Assembly: GCA_035762345.1 (NCBI GenBank) | Contig: DASTPE010000066.1 | Location: 1 to 64,000 of the forward strand | Reading direction: 5' to 3' | Length of the DNA stretch: 64,000 bases | From: SCGC-AG-212-J23 sp035762345 | GTDB taxonomy: Bacteria; Pseudomonadota; Gammaproteobacteria; Burkholderiales; SG8-39 | Shown: piece after piece, positions 18,030 through 28,559 of the stretch | Position numbering within the stretch: the stretch's first letter is position 1 | Layout of the letters: each line of letters starts with the position of its first letter | Position numbers and translations under genes: made by a program | Notes under the pieces: generated by a model | Databases searched by the model: none | What the model saw: only the letters and a program-made list of their open reading frames with translations | What the model was told of the DNA's origin: nothing

Positions 18030-19187
18030 ATGTTCGAGATCGTAGACAGTCAGGCAACAGGCCCGGTGATAAGAGTGATCGGAGTCGGCGGCGCCGGCGG
18101 CAACGCCGTCAACCACATGATCGAGACGGGTGTGCAGGGCGTGGAGTTCATCGCCGTCAACACGGACGCGCAGGTGCTTTCGCGCAACAAGTCGCGCAAC
18201 CAGCTGCAGCTCGGCCCCAGCGGGCTGGGCTCGGGCGCGCGTCCGGAGGAGGCGCGCGCCGCGGCGCTTGCCGAGCGCGAGCGCATCGAGGAGGCGCTGG
18301 GCGACGCGCACATGGTCTTCATCACCGCCGGTATGGGTGGCGGCACCGGGACCGGCGCCGCGCCGGTGATCGCGGAGGTGGCGCGCGGTCTCGGCATCCT
18401 TACGGTGGCGGTGGTGACCAAGCCTTTTACCTTCGAGGGTTCCAAGCGGATGAAGGTCGCCGAGCAAGGCATTGAAGCGCTTGGGCCCCATGTCGATTCA
18501 TTGATCGTGATCCTCAACGATCGGCTGGAAGAGGTGCTCGGCGAGGAGGTGACGCAGGAGGATGCGTTCAAGGCGGCCGACGATGTGCTGAACAACGCGG
18601 TCGCCGGCATCGCAGAGATCATCAACCTCCCCGGGCTGGTGAACGTCGACTTCCAAGACGTGAAGACCGTGATGTCGGAGCAGGGCATGGCAATGATGGG
18701 CTCCGCCTGCGCGAGCGGCATCGACCGCGCACGAATCGCCGCCGAGCAGGCGATCGCCTGCCCGCTGCTCGAGGGCGTGAACCTCGCGGGCGCGCGCGGC
18801 GTGCTCGTGAACATCACCGCGTCGCGGCCAAGCCTGAAGCTGCGCGAGACGAAGGAGGTGATGAACATCATTCGCACCTTCGCCGCCGAGGACGCGACCA
18901 TCATCTACGGCGGCGTCTACGACGACTCGCTAGCGGAAAGCCTGCGCGTCACGGTGGTCGCGACTGGCCTCGGGCTCGGGAACTCCGCGCGCCAGCAGCC
19001 CAAGCCGCAACTGGTCATATCCCAGAAGACCGGGACCGATAACGCCCCGGGGCCGGTGGATTATCACCAGCTGGACCAGGTGCCGGCGGTGATCCGGCGC
19101 AACCGCGCTTCCACCGTTGAGGCGCTCCAGCAAAGCGGGGTCGACAAGTACGACATTCCTGCTTTCCTGCGAAAACAGGCGGACTAA
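18030..19187 (+). CDS. ftsZ: Cell division GTPase FtsZ
   Basis: The tubulin homologue forms the Z-ring. The 385-residue protein has GVGGAGGNAVNHMI, the tubulin signature GGGTGTGAAPV (about 106-116), the T7 loop NVDFQDVKTVM and the conserved C-terminal peptide DIPAFLRKQAD that binds FtsA and other partners. AAGGAG 10-15 bases upstream is one of the strongest ribosome sites in the cluster, fitting the high level of FtsZ needed. Confidence 0.99.
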   Translation: MFEIVDSQATGPVIRVIGVGGAGGNAVNHMIETGVQGVEFIAVNTDAQVLSRNKSRNQLQLGPSGLGSGARPEEARAAALAERERIEEALGDAHMVFITAGMGGGTGTGAAPVIAEVARGLGILTVAVVTKPFTFEGSKRMKVAEQGIEALGPHVDSLIVILNDRLEEVLGEEVTQEDAFKAADDVLNNAVAGIAEIINLPGLVNVDFQDVKTVMSEQGMAMMGSACASGIDRARIAAEQAIACPLLEGVNLAGARGVLVNITASRPSLKLRETKEVMNIIRTFAAEDATIIYGGVYDDSLAESLRVTVVATGLGLGNSARQQPKPQLVISQKTGTDNAPGPVDYHQLDQVPAVIRRNRASTVEALQQSGVDKYDIPAFLRKQAD

Positions 19188-19217
19188 ACAGGCGGCAAAA
19201 AAGCGCTGGCGACAGAA

Positions 19218-19249
19218 GCGGGGACCCCCTCCTTGCCGGGGTACCCCGC
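19218..19249 (+). other. Stable hairpin in the ftsZ-lpxC spacer
   Basis: GCGGGGACCCC (19218-19228) can pair with GGGGT-A-CCCCGC (19238-19249), giving an 11-base-pair stem with one bulged A and a 9-base loop. No U-tract follows directly, so it is not a clear intrinsic terminator. It could stabilise the ftsZ message or partly uncouple ftsZ from lpxC. Confidence 0.45.
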
Positions 19250-19278
19250 GCGCCTGCCTTTGTGTCACGACGCCAGAG

Positions 19279-19284
19279 TAGAAT
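19279..19284 (+). promoter_or_regulatory. Candidate -10 element for lpxC
   Basis: TAGAAT lies 22-27 bases upstream of the lpxC start codon, in the only sizeable spacer of the distal cluster (118 bases). No good -35 hexamer is seen at 16-18 bases, so this is tentative. A separate lpxC promoter would fit the usual independent control of lipid A synthesis. Confidence 0.35.
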
Positions 19285-19305
19285 GCCAAGGCCCCCGACA
19301 CATAA

Positions 19306-20220
19306 ATGCTTAAGCAGCGCACGCTCAAGTCTCTCATCCGCGCCTCTGGTGTCGGTCTGCATACCGGACAAAGGGTGCGTATGACGCTACGGCCCGCGCC
19401 GGCCGACACCGGCGTGGTGTTCCGCCGCACCGATCTCGCCTCGCCGGTCGACATCCCGGCACGCGCCGAGCTCGTAGGGGAGGCGCGACTCGCCTCCACG
19501 CTGATCAAGGATGGTGTGAAGATCCACACGGTCGAACATCTCATGTCGGCGCTCGCAGGCCTCGGCATCGACAATGTGTTCGTCGATCTCGACGCGTCCG
19601 AGCTGCCGATCATGGACGGGAGCGCCTCGCCCTTCGTGCTGCTCCTGCAGCAGGCGGGAATTGAGGAGCAGACCGCGCCGAAGCGGTTTCTGCGCGTGAA
19701 GAAAACCGTGGAAGTGAAAGACGGCGACAAGTGGGCGCGCCTAGAGCCCTATGCCGGCTTGAGGGTTTCCTTCTCGATCGACTTCCGCCATCCGGTCATC
19801 GAGCGCAGCACGCAGTCGGTCACCCTCGATTTCGCCGAGACCTCGTACCTCAAGGAAATCGCGCGCGCGCGCACGTTCGGCTTCATGCAGGAGGTGGAGG
19901 ATCTCAAGGACAGCGGACTCGCGCTCGGCGGCGGGCTCGAAAACGCCGTGGTGCTGGACGAGCAAGGCGTGCTGAACAGCGAGGGGCTGCGCTTCGCCGA
20001 CGAGTTCATTCGCCACAAGCTCCTCGATGCGATCGGCGATCTCTATCTGCTCGGCCGGCCGCTCCTCGGAGCTTTCACCGCGCACAAGTCGGGGCACGCG
20101 CTCAATAACCGCCTGGTGCGCGCGGCGCTCGCCGAAAGCGGCGCGCTCGAGACCGTGATGTTCGAGCGCGCGGAGGAAGCCCCGGCGGGCATCGCTCGCC
20201 TTTCCACCCAGCTTGGCTAG
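19306..20220 (+). CDS. lpxC: UDP-3-O-acyl-GlcNAc deacetylase LpxC
   Basis: LpxC catalyses the committed step of lipid A synthesis. The 304-residue zinc enzyme has TVEHLMSAL with zinc ligand His78, the DGSASPF element, FIRHKLLDAIGDL (second His and Asp ligands, about 237-242) and AHKSGHALNN with the general-acid histidine. It closes the dcw cluster, as usual in proteobacteria, and shows the Gram-negative cell envelope directly. Confidence 0.98.
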   Translation: MLKQRTLKSLIRASGVGLHTGQRVRMTLRPAPADTGVVFRRTDLASPVDIPARAELVGEARLASTLIKDGVKIHTVEHLMSALAGLGIDNVFVDLDASELPIMDGSASPFVLLLQQAGIEEQTAPKRFLRVKKTVEVKDGDKWARLEPYAGLRVSFSIDFRHPVIERSTQSVTLDFAETSYLKEIARARTFGFMQEVEDLKDSGLALGGGLENAVVLDEQGVLNSEGLRFADEFIRHKLLDAIGDLYLLGRPLLGAFTAHKSGHALNNRLVRAALAESGALETVMFERAEEAPAGIARLSTQLG

Positions 20221-20222
20221 AG

Positions 20223-20405
20223 GTGTTCGCAGTCCTGCGGGTCGCGGTCGTCGTGGTCGCGGTGCTGCTCGGGTTCGCCGTGCTCGCATGGCTGCTCACC
20301 GGCGATCCGCGTTGGCGGCGCGTCGCCTGGCACGTATTCAAGTACGCGGTTTTCGCGCTGGCGGCGATCCTGCTCCTCTTTGCCGGCGAGGCTCTGGTCC
20401 ACTAG
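20223..20405 (+). CDS. Small two-helix membrane protein of unknown function
   Basis: A 60-residue frame starting with GTG two bases after lpxC. It has two hydrophobic helices (about residues 2-25 and 37-56) joined by a short basic loop (TGDPRWRRVAWH). I do not recognise a family. Its position directly behind lpxC, and membrane character, suggest co-translation with lpxC. Its last 68 bases overlap the end of the antisense dciA frame, so one of the two 3' ends tolerates the other. Confidence 0.6.
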   Translation: MFAVLRVAVVVVAVLLGFAVLAWLLTGDPRWRRVAWHVFKYAVFALAAILLLFAGEALVH

Positions 20406-20847
20406 CGGGCGTCGCACGGCCGCGCCGCTCGAGCAGTACGCGAAGCGCGTCTCGTGCCGGCGAGCTGCGCATCGAGTCGTACAGCCTGCCCAAGCTCTCG
20501 AGCGCGGACGTGGACAATTCGGCAGCCTGTTGCGGTGCAACAACGCTCTTGCGTGACGCGTTTGGTTGCACCCTCGTGGAAACTGAACTAACCTGCAACC
20601 GCTGTTTTAAAAAGAATTTTGCCAGGGACGGGGCGAGCAGCCGAAGCTTTGCCGCGGCGGCCGGAGAGGCGGCCAGAAGCATGATCTGGCGGTCCTGGTA
20701 ACTGACAACGCGAGTCTGGCGTGCCAGCTCGGGCGGCAGGAACGCGTCAAGCAGCCCGGCGAGCGCACGCAGCTCGTGCGCCTTTGCGAGGACCGGCTGC
20801 AGCGAGGTTTCGGCCGCGAGGATGCGGTCGAGCTTGAGCGGACGCAC
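20338..20847 (-). CDS. dciA: DciA/DUF721-family protein (replicative helicase loader type)
   Basis: The 169-residue basic protein matches the DUF721 (DciA) pattern: an N-terminal helix region (LQPVLAKAHELRALAGLLDAFLPP) followed by a KH-like strand and helix element (VVSYQDRQIMLLAASPAAAAKLRLL) and a Val-rich final strand. DciA loads the replicative helicase DnaB in bacteria without DnaC or DnaI. The disordered Arg/Pro-rich C-terminus fits the family. It reads against lpxC and the M23 gene; its start is only 22 bases from the M23 start, so its promoter must lie inside that gene. The assignment rests on remembered pattern and context. Confidence 0.78.
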   Translation of the reverse strand: MRPLKLDRILAAETSLQPVLAKAHELRALAGLLDAFLPPELARQTRVVSYQDRQIMLLAASPAAAAKLRLLAPSLAKFFLKQRLQVSSVSTRVQPNASRKSVVAPQQAAELSTSALESLGRLYDSMRSSPARDALRVLLERRGRATPASGPEPRRQRGAGSPPARKPRT

Positions 20848-20869
20848 AAATGGCAGGGAGGGAGTGGTC

Positions 20870-21808
20870 GTGCAGATTATCCTGATCTCGGACCGTCTGG
20901 CGAGGGCGAGGTCAGTTCACCTGTCGGTCCCGCACCTGGTAGGAACGGCGGTCTTCGCGCTCTTCCTCCTGCTGGGAGCCACCGCGACACTCCATTGGGT
21001 AACGCTGCGCTACGCCGCGGAGATGCGTCTGCCGGTGTTGCAGGAGCTGCTCGCCGCCGCGCAGCAGGCTCAAGCCGAGCGCGAGCGCGTGTTCGTGCAG
21101 CAGAACCTCAACTCGATGGCCATGAAGCTCGGTGAGATGCAGGCGCAGCTCACGCGCATGGATGCCCTCGGCGAGCGCCTCTCGGCCCTGGCCGGCATCC
21201 GGCCGCAGGAGTTCCGGATCGGCGAAGCTCCCGGGCTCGGCGGTGCAGCGCCCACGCATATGCCGCCGCAAAACCTCTCGCTCGACGAATTCAGCGACAA
21301 GCTGCTCGCGCTTGCGCGCCAGGTGGAGAGCCGCAACGACATGCTCGGTGTGCTCGAAGCGCAGCTCTTCGAGCAGGCGGTCAAGAAGAAGATGATCCCG
21401 ACCATGATGCCGGTGAAGGCGTCCTATAACCCGTCGGGTTTCGGCAAGCGCATCGACCCCTTCAACGGCCAATGGGCGATGCACGAAGGCATCGATTTCG
21501 TCGCCGACTACGGCTCGACAATCGTCGCCGCCGCGGCCGGCGTGGTCGTCTTCTCCGGATTTCACCCGCAGTACGGGTACGCGGTGGATATCGACCACGG
21601 CAATGACCTCGTGACGCGCTACGCCCATTGCTCGAAGCTCTTGGTGCGCGAGGGCGACCTCGTGCAGCGCGGGCGCAAGATCGCCGAGGTGGGTTCCACC
21701 GGCCGCTCGACCGGGCCGCATCTGCACTTCGAGGTGCGCTTCCGCGGCGCGCCGCAGAACCCGGCCAAGTTCCTCGTCACCTCGAGGCAGGTCGCCGCCG
21801 CCAAGTAA
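20870..21808 (+). CDS. M23 family (LytM-type) metallopeptidase
   Basis: A 312-residue inner-membrane-anchored periplasmic protein: transmembrane helix about 22-44, a long coiled-coil region (about 50-175), then a LytM domain with zinc motifs HEGIDFVAD and GPHLHFEVR. Such proteins cleave peptide crossbridges or, if degenerate, activate amidases; here the metal ligands look intact, so endopeptidase activity is plausible. GTG at 20870, with GGGAGG 10-15 bases before it, gives the family-like MQIILISDR start; a GTG six bases upstream is also possible. Confidence 0.88.
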   Translation: MQIILISDRLARARSVHLSVPHLVGTAVFALFLLLGATATLHWVTLRYAAEMRLPVLQELLAAAQQAQAERERVFVQQNLNSMAMKLGEMQAQLTRMDALGERLSALAGIRPQEFRIGEAPGLGGAAPTHMPPQNLSLDEFSDKLLALARQVESRNDMLGVLEAQLFEQAVKKKMIPTMMPVKASYNPSGFGKRIDPFNGQWAMHEGIDFVADYGSTIVAAAAGVVVFSGFHPQYGYAVDIDHGNDLVTRYAHCSKLLVREGDLVQRGRKIAEVGSTGRSTGPHLHFEVRFRGAPQNPAKFLVTSRQVAAAK

Positions 21809-21824
21809 ACGCAGGGTTTTCCAG

Positions 21825-21830
21825 TAAAAT
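21825..21830 (+). promoter_or_regulatory. Candidate -10 element for secA
   Basis: TAAAAT lies 25-30 bases before the secA start, within the 46-base gap after the M23 gene. The -35 region would lie in the end of that gene and is not obvious. Confidence 0.3.
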
Positions 21831-21854
21831 CGACGGTTTTCGCACCGCCGATTC

Positions 21855-24647
<2,793 letters not shown>

Positions 24648-25841
24648 GTGGCGGTGAATCTCGCAGCCCCTAGCGGGGAAGCGTTGCTTCCGGTCCCCGG
24701 GGTCGAGCTCGGCGTTGCCATGGCCGGCATCAAGAAACCGGGACGCAGGGATGTGCTGGTGATGCGGCTCGCGGCGGGCAGCACGGTGGCGGGCGTGTTT
24801 ACGCAGAACCGCTTCTGCGCAGCCCCGGTACTCTTGTGCAGGGAGAATATCCGCAACGAGGTGCGCGCGCTGGTCGTCAACACCGGTAATGCCAACGCGG
24901 GCACGGGCGAAGATGGGCTGAAGCGAGCCCATGAGGTGTGCGAAGCGCTCGCGGGCCATATCGGCTGCGATCCGCGGCAGGTGCTGCCGTTCTCGACCGG
25001 CGTCATCATGGAGCCGCTTCCATCGGAACGGATCGTCGCCGCGCTGCCGAAAGCGCTGCTCGCGAAAAGCGACTGGCTTTCGGCGGCGGAGGCCATCATG
25101 ACGACCGACACGGTGCCGAAAGCGGCTTCACGGAAGATAAGGTTGTCGACCGGCGAAGCAAGCGTAACCGGGATCGCCAAGGGCGCAGGCATGATCCGCC
25201 CAGACATGGCGACGATGCTCGGCTTTATCGCCACGGATGCGAAGGTATCGCGAAGGAATCTCCAGTCGCTGCTCGAGCGCGTCGCGGATCGGTCGTTCAA
25301 CTGCATCAGCGTGGACGGCGACACCTCGACCAACGACTCGCTCATTCTCGCCGCCACCGGCCAAGGCCCCGAAGGCGGACGCAAGGACCTCGCCGTTCTC
25401 GAAGGCGCCATTACCGATGTTGCCGAACGGCTTGCGCAGGCAATCGTGCGTGATGGCGAGGGCGCGACCAAGTTCGTCACCGTGCGTATCGAAGGCGGGC
25501 GCAGCCGCGACGAGTGCCGCAAGGTCGCCTACGCCATCGCGCATTCGCCGCTCGTGAAGACCGCGTTTTTCGCCTCGGACCCGAATCTCGGCCGCATCCT
25601 CGCCGCAATCGGCAATACCGGGGTCGACGTGGGCCGGATGCAACTGTTCCTCGACGAGGTCCTGGTCGCGAGCGGCGGCGGCCGCCATCCCGAGTATCGC
25701 GAGGCGCAAGGCGCAGCGGCGATGAAGAAGCCGGAATTCACGGTGCGCGCGGTGCTGAACCGCGGAAGCGCAGACGCTACGGTGTGGACTTGCGACTTCT
25801 CTTACGACTACGTGAAAATCAACGCCGAATATCGCACGTGA
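24648..25841 (+). CDS. argJ: Bifunctional ornithine acetyltransferase / N-acetylglutamate synthase
   Basis: ArgJ recycles the acetyl group from N-acetylornithine to glutamate and can use acetyl-CoA for the first step of arginine synthesis. The 397-residue precursor contains KGAGMIRPDMATML, where self-cleavage before Thr releases the alpha and beta chains, plus VNTGNANAGTG and the C-terminal DFSYDYVKINAEYRT. GTG directly follows the secA stop. Whether it is mono- or bifunctional cannot be read from sequence. Confidence 0.96.
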   Translation: MAVNLAAPSGEALLPVPGVELGVAMAGIKKPGRRDVLVMRLAAGSTVAGVFTQNRFCAAPVLLCRENIRNEVRALVVNTGNANAGTGEDGLKRAHEVCEALAGHIGCDPRQVLPFSTGVIMEPLPSERIVAALPKALLAKSDWLSAAEAIMTTDTVPKAASRKIRLSTGEASVTGIAKGAGMIRPDMATMLGFIATDAKVSRRNLQSLLERVADRSFNCISVDGDTSTNDSLILAATGQGPEGGRKDLAVLEGAITDVAERLAQAIVRDGEGATKFVTVRIEGGRSRDECRKVAYAIAHSPLVKTAFFASDPNLGRILAAIGNTGVDVGRMQLFLDEVLVASGGGRHPEYREAQGAAAMKKPEFTVRAVLNRGSADATVWTCDFSYDYVKINAEYRT

Positions 25842-26737
25842 GCAAAGAACTAGAAAAAATCCTGGAGAAGCTGGAGCAGCTGCTGCCGCCGCCGCCTCCC
25901 GAGCCGGAATGGAAGGCGAGCGTGGCATTCCGCTGGCGCTCCAGCGGTCGTCGGGGCACGGGGGGAGGAGGTGCCACGGCAGGCTGGCTGCAGCCGGTGC
26001 GTCACGTGCACCGGATCAAGCTCTCCGATCTGCGTGGCATCGACAAGCAGATCGAGCGGGTGGAGCAGAACACACGCCAGTTCCTCGACGAAAAACCGGC
26101 GAACAACGTGCTGCTCACCGGCGCGCGCGGCACGGGCAAGTCGTCCATCGTCAAGGGCCTGCTGAACAAGTACGCCAGGCAGGGGTTGAGGTTGATCGAA
26201 GTGGAAAAGAACGACCTCATCGATCTGCCCACCATCGTCGACCAGGTCGCCGCGCGCCCCGAGCGATTCATCCTCTTCTGCGACGATCTCTCCTTCCACG
26301 GCGCCGAGGAAGGGTACATTGCGCTCAAGGTTGCGCTCGATGGCTCGATATCGACCACCTCCGAGAACCTCCTCATCTACGCGACTTCCAATCGCCGCCA
26401 CCTGATGCCCGAGTACATGGCCGAGAACCTCGAGACCAAGTACGTCGGCGACGAGATCCACCCTGGCGAGACGGTGGAGGAGAAGATCTCCCTTTCCGAG
26501 CGCTTCGGCCTATGGGTGACCTTCTATCCCTTCGACCAGGACGAGTATCTCGAGATTGTGGGCCATTGGCTCGAGGCATTCGACTCCTCGTCTAATGAAG
26601 AAGCAAAAGCCGAGGCGCTGCAGTGGGCGCTGCAAAGGGGATCGCGCAGCGGCCGTGTCGCCTATCAGTTCGCCCGAGATTGGGCGGGTCGCCACGCGAG
26701 TGGCTCCGGGGCCGGCAGGCACGCCAGGAAAAGGTAG
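25838..26737 (+). CDS. DUF815-type AAA ATPase
   Basis: The 299-residue protein has an N-terminal coiled segment (KELEKILEKLEQLL), a proline stretch, then an AAA domain with Walker A GARGTGKSSIVKG (about 92-104), Walker B-like FILFCDDLSFHGAEEGY and sensor-1 LIYATSNRRHL. It matches the DUF815 family, whose function is not established. It shares GTGA with argJ, a common arrangement in betaproteobacteria, and may be cotranscribed with the Nudix gene 10 bases downstream. Confidence 0.88.
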   Translation: MSKELEKILEKLEQLLPPPPPEPEWKASVAFRWRSSGRRGTGGGGATAGWLQPVRHVHRIKLSDLRGIDKQIERVEQNTRQFLDEKPANNVLLTGARGTGKSSIVKGLLNKYARQGLRLIEVEKNDLIDLPTIVDQVAARPERFILFCDDLSFHGAEEGYIALKVALDGSISTTSENLLIYATSNRRHLMPEYMAENLETKYVGDEIHPGETVEEKISLSERFGLWVTFYPFDQDEYLEIVGHWLEAFDSSSNEEAKAEALQWALQRGSRSGRVAYQFARDWAGRHASGSGAGRHARKR

Positions 26738-26747
26738 GAAGGCCGGC

Positions 26748-27644
26748 GTGATCGATGTAGCGGCGGCGGTGATCCAACGCCCCGACGGCGCGTTCCTGCT
26801 GGCGCAGCGCCCCCAGGGCAAAGTCTACGCCGGCTACTGGGAGTTCCCCGGCGGCAAGGTGGAGCGTGGCGAGCCGCCGGAGCGGGCGCTCGCGCGCGAG
26901 CTCCACGAGGAGCTCGGCATCGACATCGGGCCGGCGTACCCGTGGATCACACGCGTATATACGTATCCGCACGGTACAGTGCGCCTGAACTTCTTCCGCG
27001 TCTTTGATTGGCGCAACAACCCGCACCCGCGCGAAGATCAGGCGATTGCGTGGCAGGCCTTGAGCGCTCCCGTGGCTGCTCCGATGCTACCCGCCAACGC
27101 GCCGGTTCTGGCTTCCCTCGCCCTGCCGCTTGAATACGCCGTGACGGACGCGGCGCGCTATGGCATCGCGCCGATGCTTTCCCGGCTAGCGCAGCGGCTC
27201 GAGCAGGGACTCAAGCTGGTGCAAGTGCGCGAGCCGGGCCTCGGCGTCGAGGAAAGGGCTTTGTTCACGTCCCAGGTGGTGGGGCTCGCGCACCGCCACG
27301 GCTGCAAAGTGATGGTGAAGTCGCCCTTCGCAGGCGCGGATGGCATTCATTTCAAGGCATCCGAGCTGGCTTCACTGAAGGAAAGGCCGCGGGGTATGCT
27401 CGCGGCGGCGTCGTGCCACAGCCGAGCCGAGCTTGAGCAGGCGATGGAGCTCGAGCTGGACTTCGCCGTGCTCGGGCCGGTGAAGGACAAACCGCCGGCG
27501 CTCGGATGGGCGCGCTTCGCCGACCTCGCCCGCGATGCGAGCATTCCGGTCTACGCGATCGGCGGATTGACGCGGGCCGACATGCAGGATGCCTGGCGTG
27601 CGGGGGCGCACGGCCTGGCTATGATTCGGGGGGCTTGGAGCTAG
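26748..27644 (+). CDS. Nudix hydrolase fused to ThiE-like domain
   Basis: A 298-residue fusion. The N-terminal MutT-like domain (about 1-130) carries a full Nudix box, GGKVERGEPPERALARELHEELGI, suggesting removal of oxidised nucleotides such as 8-oxo-dGTP. The C-terminal half (about 135-298) is a TIM barrel of the thiamine phosphate synthase family (KLVQVREPG, VLGPVKDKPPALGW, PVYAIGGL), but catalytic residues of true ThiE are only partly visible, so thiamine synthesis is doubtful. AGGTAGGAAGG gives a strong ribosome site before GTG 26748. The 3' end overlaps antisense yacG by 26 bases. Confidence 0.9.
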   Translation: MIDVAAAVIQRPDGAFLLAQRPQGKVYAGYWEFPGGKVERGEPPERALARELHEELGIDIGPAYPWITRVYTYPHGTVRLNFFRVFDWRNNPHPREDQAIAWQALSAPVAAPMLPANAPVLASLALPLEYAVTDAARYGIAPMLSRLAQRLEQGLKLVQVREPGLGVEERALFTSQVVGLAHRHGCKVMVKSPFAGADGIHFKASELASLKERPRGMLAAASCHSRAELEQAMELELDFAVLGPVKDKPPALGWARFADLARDASIPVYAIGGLTRADMQDAWRAGAHGLAMIRGAWS

Positions 27645-27792
27645 GGTCGTCCTTCCCGGGAAGCCGGTATTCCTCGGCGGCCCATCTCCCGAGATCGATC
27701 ATGCGGCAGCGCTCGCTGCAGAACGGACGCCACTTATTTGCCCGCGAATATTCGGCGCGCATGCCGCAGCGCGGGCAGCGGACGATTCTTAC
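27619..27792 (-). CDS. yacG: DNA gyrase inhibitor YacG (non-canonical start)
   Basis: A 57-codon frame encoding a tiny zinc protein: CPRC near the start, then WRPFCSERCRMIDLGRWAAEEYR, the hallmark C-x2-C-x15-C-x3-C pattern of YacG, known to bind GyrB and inhibit gyrase. No ATG, GTG or TTG lies in frame between the stop at 27850-27852 and the first zinc cysteines. The family start position aligns with GTA (complement of 27790-27792), which overlaps the zapD stop as GTAA, exactly where neighbouring genes have GTGA. Start by GTA, ATC (27784-27786) or CTG (27799-27801), or a base error, are all possible. Confidence 0.8.
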   Translation of the reverse strand, partial: VRIVRCPRCGMRAEYSRANKWRPFCSERCRMIDLGRWAAEEYRLPGKDDPSSKPPES

Positions 27793-28559
27793 AGATTGCA
27801 GAACGTGAGCTCGAAGCCGACGTCCCAGTCCGCGGTGCGCGCGCGGGATTCAGGGCTCTGACTCGCGCCGTCCTGGATGAGAAAGCGGATGTTGAGGACG
27901 TACTTGTTGGCGCTGATCTCCGGCACGCAGGGCATGGTCGGATCGAGGCGCAGCCGCAGCATCTGGGCCGTCTTGCCGCCGAGCATTTGCTGGAACATGC
28001 CCTGCGGCGCCGACACGCTCTGTGGCTTGCCCGACTCGCGCAGGATCCGCAGGACGATGGCGGAGCCGTCGCGCAGCGGATAGAGCGGTCCGAGCCAGGC
28101 CGCGAGCTGTCCGGTGCGCTCCTCGGAGGGCCGGTGCAGCCAGTAGTGGTACGAAGGCAGGTCGAACTCGCACGCGCCGCCCGGGATGCCGGTGCGCTGC
28201 TTGATCGACATCAGCCAGTCGTTCTCGCGCAAATACTGGCCGATCTTGCCGGTCATGGAGAACAGCGCCTGCGACGCGTGCTCGATGTCGCGTAGCACGC
28301 TCGCGAGCGCCTTCTCGGCGATGTCGGGGTTGTTGCGGAAGGAGAGCAGCACCTGCTTCTGGCGCTCGAGCTCCTGCAGAAGGTCGGATTTCAGGTCGGC
28401 GCGGCTTGCGACCTCCATGATCTCGAACAGCGTGAGTAGCGCGACGTGGTGATCGTGAGGCTCGGTGCGCCCGATGAAGTGACGCGAGCGCTCGAACAGG
28501 TCCTCGAGCCGAAGCAGCGTGCGGATGCGCTCGTTGAGCGGATACTCGTACGTGATCAC
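27789..28559 (-). CDS. zapD: Cell division protein ZapD
   Basis: ZapD (YacF) bundles FtsZ filaments. The 256-residue, largely helical protein begins ITYEYPLNERIRTLLRLEDLFER, the family hallmark, followed by FEIMEVASRADLKSDLLQELERQ and a beta-rich C-terminal half (LRLRLDPTMPCVPEISANKYVLNIRFL). GTG at 28559 overlaps the coaE stop. The gene order coaE-zapD-yacG is conserved in proteobacteria. Confidence 0.95.
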   Translation of the reverse strand: MITYEYPLNERIRTLLRLEDLFERSRHFIGRTEPHDHHVALLTLFEIMEVASRADLKSDLLQELERQKQVLLSFRNNPDIAEKALASVLRDIEHASQALFSMTGKIGQYLRENDWLMSIKQRTGIPGGACEFDLPSYHYWLHRPSEERTGQLAAWLGPLYPLRDGSAIVLRILRESGKPQSVSAPQGMFQQMLGGKTAQMLRLRLDPTMPCVPEISANKYVLNIRFLIQDGASQSPESRARTADWDVGFELTFCNL

